DNA from: Talinum fruticosum
Lineage: Eukaryota > Streptophyta > Magnoliopsida > Caryophyllales > Talinaceae
NCBI GenBank assembly: GCA_021018815.1
Contig: JAITYX010000025.1
Span: 4,374,501 to 4,438,500 of the forward strand
Reading direction: 5' to 3'
Length of the DNA stretch: 64,000 nt
The notes beneath the pieces were generated by a model. That model was not told the DNA's origin. It did no database searches and worked only from the letters and a program-made list of their open reading frames with translations. The position numbers and the translations under genes are program-made. Below are positions 57,146 to 64,000 of the stretch, in pieces; positions within the stretch are counted from its first letter, which is position 1; the number at the start of each line of letters is the position of its first letter.

Positions 57146-58687
57146 TGTAGACATCTAAAAGGTGTCATCCTTATCTCTTTTATTTATTTTTATTCGATGA
57201 TGAAAAACCAACCTCATATGCATGCTTGGGTCAAGATTCGACTAAAGTAGAATGATAAAACACGTTTTAGCCCACAAAAAGCCAACTAGCCCACCGAAAG
57301 ACAACCGAGTGTCAAGAACAACCTAAAACACATCTTCTTAGGATTGACAAGCTATTTAAGAGTGCACAAAGGTCACATAAAATCAACGCCAATTTTGGGC
57401 CCCCTTTTGAATGACGTCGTTCGATCGGTCCAGACTCTTCGGGATCTCTTTTATCCATTTCCGGGATTTTTGGCCGACATATCTGTTTAGCCAACAAATT
57501 TTGAAGCTTGAGTTAGGGTTTTCTAAACCCTAAATTTTCCTATAAATAGAGGGCCTCTCCCTCCTCATTTGGCTACACCATGAACACCAATTCAGCTAGG
57601 AAACACTTCTAATTGTTGATTTCTCCCACACTCTCTTCTCTCCATTCTACTTATTCCAATAACACTCCAAAACTTCTTTTCTAAACCACCCACACTCTCT
57701 TCTCTCTTCGCTTTACTGTCACTCAACCAAAATTCGATCGTGATTCAAGCCTAGAAGGTCGGTCTTCCTGAGGTTGTCATTCCACCATCTCGAGTTTGTT
57801 ATTTAATTTCAGCTTATTTATTACTTTCCGTATTGTGGTTTTAATGATGTACTCGCTTTACTTTCCTCCCCATCCACTATAATATTTTATTTCTCGCTTT
57901 CCCTTTTATCTTTCCTTTCGTTTATCGCTTTCTTTATTGATTGCAATTAATTGCTTTCCATTATTAATTTTATATCATGTTTTGGTTGCTTTAATTTCTG
58001 CCTTTTGCATGTTGTTTGCTTCACTTAACACGATTTAAGCTCACCTTTTCTATTAGTAGAGGGCATCTTTTGATGGGCGGAATGAAAACCATCCCTCTTT
58101 GTTTCGCACCTCTACCACCGAACAACGGATCATTGGTTTAAGATTGATGGACTCCTTTTTAAAAATCTTTTCGATTTTCACTTTTTGTACCAAATTTAGA
58201 AATGTGCTTATTTTGATTTTTCCTAGTTTTTATTCCTAAAACTTAGTGGCGACTTCTTGATTTTTAGCTTTTTATTCTCAAAATTCCTTGTCGGCATTTC
58301 AAGTTGAAAAATAAAAAATTTTGGGTCATATTGACAAATGAAGTTATATGATCGAGACCGATTTCTTAGTCTCGGTCCCATAGCCAGCGTCGACCGAAAT
58401 CGGGCTCGGTTCCTAGCCTAAGCAAATTTTACTATTCGTCCGTAAGCTTTGCAGCAAGATGTACTCTTTGCTTTTCTAATTCTTTTTGCCTATGAAATAA
58501 CATCCCGAGACTTCCCTAAAATTAATTTCGAAAATAAAATGATTTCTTAAAATCGCCAATCAATCCCTTCTTAAATCTCTATTTCAGAAATTTTATTATT
58601 CATTTAATATGCACACCTCCCGTGAAACCGATATTCGTTGGGAAGCTAGATCCATTTCCATACGAGGGACGGGTCGTGGCTCTTACA
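57146..58687 (+). mobile_element. Tat/Ogre-like Ty3/gypsy LTR, right copy
   Basis: TGTAGACATC...GCTCTTACA, 1542 bp, aligned with 17771-19293. It has a TATA box TATAAATA at 57541-57548 that the left copy lacks. Shared sequence starts about 90 bp upstream (near 57055). With the left copy it brackets the whole 17.7-58.7-kb nested block, so the two may be the LTRs of one element, or two related fragments. Confidence 0.6.
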
Positions 58688-58859
58688 GTTAGCCCCACGA
58701 AAAGGGGAAGTATATTATCGGTTTCTCTCGTGTCTCTCTCAATCAACGATTATGGCAATAACATTCAGCGATTATGACATCACGGACATCGGCGATTGCT
58801 CTCATTTTCGCGACATTGGGGATATTTCTCTCTTAATCTCATTTCTATCATTCGTCAAT
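58688..58859. other. Unassigned interval after the right Tat-like LTR
   Basis: About 170 bp with no recognised feature. It contains a possible degraded PBS/leader ('gttagccccacgaaaagggg'). Confidence 0.3.
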
Positions 58860-59366
58860 TTTGAGTCGCTGATTTCAACAAGCCGACATATCTAAATTGA
58901 ACGTCCTTTTGACATCCAAATGAAAAGTTTTTAAGGACATTCATAGAAATTTTTACCTTTATGAGAAGATCTAGTTATTAACTTTGTCGAATTTAAATCT
59001 TCTCTAGAATTTCACTAATCGAGATGGACACCATCTTACACAATTATATTTAAAATTTGTGCACAATACGTAATATGGAACAAATCACCACTACTAATCA
59101 ACCCGCTCTTAGGAACAAGAAGCCTTTTGAAATTAAACATCATAATATCGTTGTACTTGACATTATTTTCGGTGATGGTAAATATCTTATCCTCAATATT
59201 CCGTTGACGAAGAAGCAAAAATATTTCATTTGCGATACTTTTACCATCATAAGGAGGTGTTAATTCCCTAAATCTAAGGATCCTTTTGTGCAACTTCCAA
59301 GCATTATCGGCAAAGTGGACTATGACGTAAATGTAGTCTTGATAAGTGTGATTTGTTGATAAATGT
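58860..59366 (-). pseudogene. hAT transposase (RICESLEEPER-like), central part, decayed
   Basis: The minus-strand frame 59293-59036 contains HKRILRFRELTPPYDGKSIA and GDLFHITYCAQILNIIV, with DNAWKL just upstream (about 59300). These match the hAT RNase-H-fold region (HK-ILNF...PPHTG..., CAHILNLIV). Further on, RTFNLDMSAC (about 58880-58910) is the DMSTRW region. Stops show it is dead. It is cut at 59366 by copia C. It overlaps in domain with the fragment at 16480-17335, so it is probably a different copy. Confidence 0.7.
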
Positions 59367-60908
59367 TGAAGGTTTGCTCGGGGAGAGTCCGAGTCACCCT
59401 AGAGGGGGTGAATAGGGTGATAGAAAATTCTTTTAGAAAATTCTTTTAGAAAATTCGCACTTTTGTGCAGAAATGTTGCAAAGACAGATTCCGAGTCTAA
59501 AGACAGAGTCACAAAAGATTGGACTCGAAGTCGGTGAATCGAAGAAGCAAGAGCACTAAGGCCGTCCGAGCCTAGAATGAACTCGGAAAGTGAACACGGA
59601 GATTTTACGTGGAAACCCTCCCGGGGCAGAAAACCACGGCCCGTATCAATCCAGACACGAAGTCAAATCCACTATTTTGAGTCCACAAAATACCGTGAAC
59701 TTGATCGAACCCGAGTTGCTCCCTTGGACAACTCTATACAAGTTTTCCTAGACTCGAAATTCCCTTATCTCGATCTAGTACTTCCTAGCTGAGATAACCC
59801 TTACAGCTAGGGACAACTAAGCTGAGTTAACCCTTACAGACTTAGTCAAGGGACCTTACAAAGAATGTAAGAAGTCTTTGTAACGAAGTACAAGACCTTA
59901 CAACTCGAAAGTAATGAATTACAGAGTGGGAGTTGTAAGTTGAAGATTGAGAGTAAATACAATGACTTCTATCAAGTAAGTGTATAGACAATATGTTCGG
60001 CAACCTTCAAGTCTTGTGAAGTGGCTTCCATTTATAGATGACCAGGCAGAGTAGCCGTTATCTTCATCTCGCTGAACGAGAGTCCTCTCGTGATCGTTGT
60101 GAAAGGCTTTCCGAGTCACTCGAAAGTATCCGTTGAAATATGGACGTTGGATAACGGTTTAACTCTCTTGGAAGTCCCAAAACCATTGGTTGTGTCTTGA
60201 AAAGTGTGGTGAAAACCACCGTTAAGCTTGACGTTCCAGTTTTCCGGATATGGAAGCGCATGCGGTTTCGACACAATCTTCCGGGACTAAAGCAGGGAAG
60301 GTGAAAAGCCATATCTCGCTGGTGATTTGACGTTCGAAGCCGGCTACTTTTGTAGTTTGAAAAGATATCCTCGATTGAATAACCTACAAAAGTAAAACAC
60401 CTTCGGTTCTCAAAGTATAGAGTACTTTGGTCCAAGGTTAGACACGGATAATAAAATAATCATGATAATTAACCAACAGATTATCTCGAGTCGAGAAGAA
60501 ATGGAATTTTCCGAGTCTAATATCCATGATACTCGGAATTCCATAATACTTAGTCTTAAGCAAGGAATCAAGTTCTAATCAAATAGTAGAGATAGAAAAA
60601 CTTGATATAGACTAAGCATGAAATGAACTACGAATGCCGATTCTCGCAAACAATAGAGTAAATAGCCACAAGTTAGACTCGAGTGATAGTGGACTCGGAA
60701 TAAAGAACAAGTTTTCCGAGTTGCTAACCGAAAAGCGGTTAAAAAGATATGTGAAGGCCGAATCGCATAGAAAAGATACTTTTTAACTCAAGTAAGTTTC
60801 TAAGACACAGAGAATGCCTTGGAATCAAAACTCTATATAAATGACATCGTTATACCCGATTCCTTTTGCATGACTCGTAAAGATATAGAGCAAGTGTCCG
60901 AGTCTTCA
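59367..60908 (-). repeat. 3' LTR of copia C
   Basis: Inverted match to the LTRs of copia B, with a TATA box region near 60030-60040. Ends with TGAAGACTCGGACAC on the minus strand at 60908, preceded by the PPT. Confidence 0.9.
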
Positions 60909-61329
60909 ATCTCCCCTTTTGATGAAAGGCATTCCATACTTAAACAGAAACTTTGTTAGAGGAAAAATAGATCGATTCCGAGTAGTTTGAGTAAAAGTAA
61001 GGCATAATGAATGGATCGAGCAATGTACACTATATCAAAGCAAATTAAAGTATGCTTGAACTCATTAACTCGTAAAAGAAAGAACTCGTAAATTAATAAT
61101 GAAATGCATCAATTCATTAAAAGAAATTACAAGGGCGGAAAGAACTCCCCTAGACAAGACAACCAGTTTCTAACTACATTTTCTCCCCTTGCCTTTCAAG
61201 CAAAAACAAGAAACAAAAAGAAGGGAGAAAAGTACAAGTAATACACATAAGTTGTCCGGACAAAGAGAAAGTTTTGAAATAGAAATTCTGGAGACACCGA
61301 GGAATTGTGACTCGGTGCATGGCTCCAAC

Positions 61330-62936
61330 TAGGAAGGAGGGGATTTCGAGTGGAGGCGGAGGTGCGCCGGCGCTGATAAGATCTTGACGATGTACTTGAG
61401 CGCGGCGAAGGGAGAACCGGAACAACTCGCAGGGGCTCGGCTCCGAGTGGCCGACCCGGAGAAAGTGGATCGAGGGGTTCTTCCCTTGGGACCTCAGGGG
61501 CTGGAGGGGGCTGCTCCGGCCGACTCGCCGGAGGAGCGAGATCTTCCGACCCACTCGGATCGCCGTCTCGAGCCGAGTACAGACAATTTGAGCTTGGGGA
61601 GCAGGCTGTCCCTCGCCAGCTGCCACGGCCTCTTCTTCCCTTGGCCCGGAAGGGGCTGCCTCAGCCCGCAGGTTCCTCGGCGTCCTCCGCTGCATCCGTA
61701 GCTTCTTCCTCTCGCTTCCTCTGCTTCCTCGCTGTCCGAGGAGGTCGGGCTCGGGCTCGAAGACGCCTCGGATGTGTCCGAGTCATCCGGGTCCCGAGCC
61801 GCCTTGGACCGTCTCTCTCGAGGAGCTCAGCCAGCTCCTTCGCTCCTTAACCAGCTCTCTCATCGCAAGAACAAGAGACTCGCTGCTCTCGGATTTGGGA
61901 CCGACCGGTCTTTTGGTTGATGGTCGGACCTCGAAGAACAGACTTGAAACCCCGAGCATGTCTCTCGAATTCGAAGACACAGAGGTGATCTTGTCCATGA
62001 AGACAGGGGACAAGAGGGCAGAGAGAGTTTTGGAAGCACTCGGAGGTGGAGGCACCACCAGGTGAAGACGGAAGAGGGAGAGGGGTTGATTTCCGAGTCC
62101 GAGGTGGAGTAGGAGGCCTCGGCTCCGAAGTTGTGAACCCGCACACCGGGGTTAGTTTCCTGGTATCCGTACCCTCGGAGTTCCTTCTTGCCGACCACAA
62201 TGGCCGCCTCGGACACCGCGTTAGGGTCGGAGGGAAGAGGAACTTGGAATTGTTTGAAGACAAGGGTGAGAAGAGCACCGAAAGGAAGGGAGGTGTTCTT
62301 CTTTGTTTGAAGTCGAGCCGGCACAGCGGCCATCCGCTCAATGATGAAGGGGAAGAGGTCGACTTCGTATCCCTCCGGGATATCGAAGAGGGCTTTGAGG
62401 TGCTTGGAGTTGGGGTTCTCCTTGCTAGAATGCCGTGAGAAGAAGGTTCTCATCGGCAGGAAACACGAAGCCTGGCTTCGACTTCAACCGAGTCACGTAA
62501 AAGTTCTTTCCGGACCCGGGAATTCTTTAGCATACTTTTCAAAGAAGTCGTCGGCGACTTCAAGTGAAAGGGATAGGGTTGCTGTTCAAGAAGAGAGAAG
62601 AGACTTTGAACAGACGGTGAAGGAGAGAGGTGTTGATACGAACAGTAATGTTCGAACCCGAGAGGTTAGAACATTTTCGAGTGGGAGAGATGAGTATAAA
62701 ACTCGGACACGAGTTCAGGATAGATGAACTCGCTGAAACACGAGAAAGGGTAGACTCCGGTGGTTTGGATATTAGACAACCAGGAGAATTTGGTTGTTGG
62801 GAAGAACTTGTCGTCCAGCTGCAAGATGCCTGGGTGACAATGGGTTTAGAAGGGGTTGAGCTTTCGGCTTGTTGGAGCGAGGCTTTTTGGAGGATGAAGA
62901 AACCCGAAAGTCGGGATGGTTTCCTCTTTTAGGCAT
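61330..62936 (-). pseudogene. Extra 3' ORF of copia C
   Basis: The minus-strand ATG at 62936 opens MPKRGNHPDF, as in copia B. The middle is frameshifted. A 197-codon open stretch (62453-61860) covers NPNSKHLKALFDIPEGYEVD and a Ser/Thr/Pro-rich region, followed by a GC-rich acidic C-terminal part in another frame (61695-61174). Compared with B, several frame breaks fall at different CAG/CTG sites, so the ancestral ORF was longer than either copy shows. Function unknown. Confidence 0.6.
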
Positions 62937-62958
62937 TGTGAGAGATGAAAAGATGAAA

Positions 62959-63053
62959 CTTTTTGAAAGAGAAAGAGAAAGAGAAGGAGGTGTAGAAGAG
63001 AAGAAAACGAAAATGGTAGAAGAAAATGGGAAGAGAGCAATCGAAAACTTACG
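62959..63053 (-). other. Putative 95-bp 5'-UTR intron before the extra ORF of copia C
   Basis: GTAAGT on the minus strand at 63053-63048 and a pyrimidine-rich tract ending AAAAAG at 62959. Same length and position as 42988-43082 in copia B. Confidence 0.5.
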
Positions 63054-63184
63054 AGAGAGAAAGAGAGCTTCTTCGACGTCCGCGGACGATCGTGGAACAC
63101 TGTTCACGTAGAAAACTTCCGCGAGAGGGATTTCGTTTGAGAGGGAAGGAGTTTTAGAGTACCGAGAGAAAGATGGATAGACGT

Positions 63185-63192
63185 TATTTATA
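63185..63192 (-). promoter_or_regulatory. Internal TATA box before the extra ORF of copia C
   Basis: TATAAATA on the minus strand, 249 bp before the ATG at 62936, the same distance as in copia B (250). Confidence 0.55.
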
Positions 63193-63579
63193 ATGAGTAC
63201 GCGCGCCCGTTCACTATCCGTTAAGTAACTCCGTTCTGTCTCACTCGTCCATCGATCATTAATGCCCGGTGTGACAGTTCTTCTTCAACGGTTGAGATAT
63301 CGGTAGTTTAAAATCTGCGGTTAAGATCCGATCGCAGCGATCGAGAAAGAGAGAGAAAGAGAGTTTGAAATTATAGTCCGAAACTCTCCATTGTTCTAGA
63401 GATAGCTTCGAAAAATTGATGTCCAAATTTCTCTTACGTCCGAGTTTGACTCGAAAAGTTTCGAGTGACTCGAAACACGTAAATAACTATCAGCCCAAGT
63501 ATCACATGATCAATCGAACTAATGGCTATTGACAACGAAAGCACATAGCACGTAAATATTCAAGAGTCACAACACAAAA

Positions 63580-64000
63580 CTAAGCATTTAACATACCGAG
63601 CTCATTCCGAATAAAACGTAATTGATCTTCACCAAGAGGCTTAGTAAAGATATCAGCTAATTGAAGATTAGTAGGAATGAATTCAAGTGTAATGTCACCC
63701 TTTTCCGAGTGATCGCGTAAGAAATGATACCCGACTTCAATATGCTTTGTTTTTGAGTGCTGGACAGATTCTTAGTGATACCGATTGCGCTTTGATTGTC
63801 ACACTTGATTGGGACAGAGTTGAGAGATAGTCCAAGATCCTTCAAGTGTTGTTTTATCCAGAGAATCCGGGCGCAACAAGCTCTAGCGGCAATATATTCA
63901 GCTTCGCAGCTTGATAGAGCTACCGAGTTCTGCTTCTTTGAGTGCCGGGATATTAGGGATTGACCCGAAACCGGCAAGCTCCGGATGTGCTCTTTCGATC
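63580..64000 (-). pseudogene. Copia C RNase H C-terminus
   Basis: The minus-strand frame 63977-63657 reads SLISRHSKKQNSVALSSCEA, AEYIAARACCARILWIKQHL and CDNQSAIGITKN. It ends LGMLNA-stop (63580-63582) after a frame change. It keeps CTCTGG where copia B has CTCTCGG (42172-42180), so C has the open frame there. Confidence 0.85.

Larger units (their letters stand above)
59367..64000 (-). mobile_element. Ty1/copia (SIRE-like) element C, 3' half, minus strand, cut by the window end
   Basis: Same family as copia B: 3' LTR 59367-60908, PPT, extra ORF, 95-bp intron-like segment, internal TATA and RNase H follow each other on the minus strand with the same spacing as 42050-46636. The rest of pol, gag and the 5' LTR lie beyond 64000. 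Left flank AATGT (59362-59366) is half of the expected TSD. Confidence 0.9.

Noticed and set aside
58440..58690. Possible TSD for the Tat-like element (flanks TTAAC before 17771 and GTTAG after 58687)
   Set aside because: The sequences do not match, and the LTR start itself is uncertain.

Overview
This window is nuclear DNA from a flowering plant, most likely a eudicot. The evidence is one intron-bearing plant GDSL esterase/lipase gene with canonical GT-AG introns, CACTA, hAT, Ty1/copia and Ty3/gypsy elements of plant type, AT-rich spacers and (TA)n microsatellites. I cannot name the species. Only one host gene is supported (10577-13731); almost everything else is transposable-element DNA, mostly decayed.

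Left part (1-9634): two related, degenerate CACTA (En/Spm-like) elements in opposite orientation. The first is cut by the window start (1-3120) and the second is complete (4476-9634). A 1.36-kb old LTR-type relic separates them, and the same type recurs near 52.8-54 kb. Both CACTA copies carry a coiled-coil transposase-accessory ORF and a broken Ulp1-like protease; no core transposase is visible.

Middle-left (9635-17700): the GDSL gene, with five exons encoding 362 aa, a signal peptide and all catalytic blocks. It is followed by a 1.06-kb non-autonomous hAT element (14803-15862) with an 8-bp target-site duplication (TSD) and a tRNA-like segment inside, then by the C-terminal part of a dead hAT transposase.

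Right part (17.7-59 kb): a Russian-doll block. A Tat/Ogre-like LTR lies on each side (17771-19293 and 57146-58687). Inside is a minus-strand Ty3/gypsy element G (19513-52648), whose gag is split by a SIRE-like Ty1/copia element A (25035-51005, TSD GTTGA/GTTGC). Element A is itself hit twice. Its 5' LTR holds a non-autonomous gypsy-like element I (25825-30623, TSD GTTAC) whose two LTRs are inverted relative to each other. Its RNase H region holds copia element B (35894-46636, TSD TAATC/CAATC). The implied order of events is G, then A, then I and B independently.

Right edge (58860-64000): an N-terminal hAT transposase fragment and the 3' half of another copia copy, C, of the same family as B but on the minus strand; it runs off the window.

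Most unusual points: (1) element I, with PBS and PPT in one orientation but one flipped LTR, both outer ends being the same LTR end; (2) in the copia elements, a long extra ORF downstream of pol preceded by a conserved TATAAATA box and, in B and C, a 95-bp intron-like segment that is missing at the predicted splice junction in A; (3) repeated CAG/CTG versus CGAG/CTCG differences between copies, which break many ORFs and may be methylation-linked sequencing error rather than mutation; (4) a tRNA-like segment inside the hAT MITE. I found no convincing new host-encoded system.
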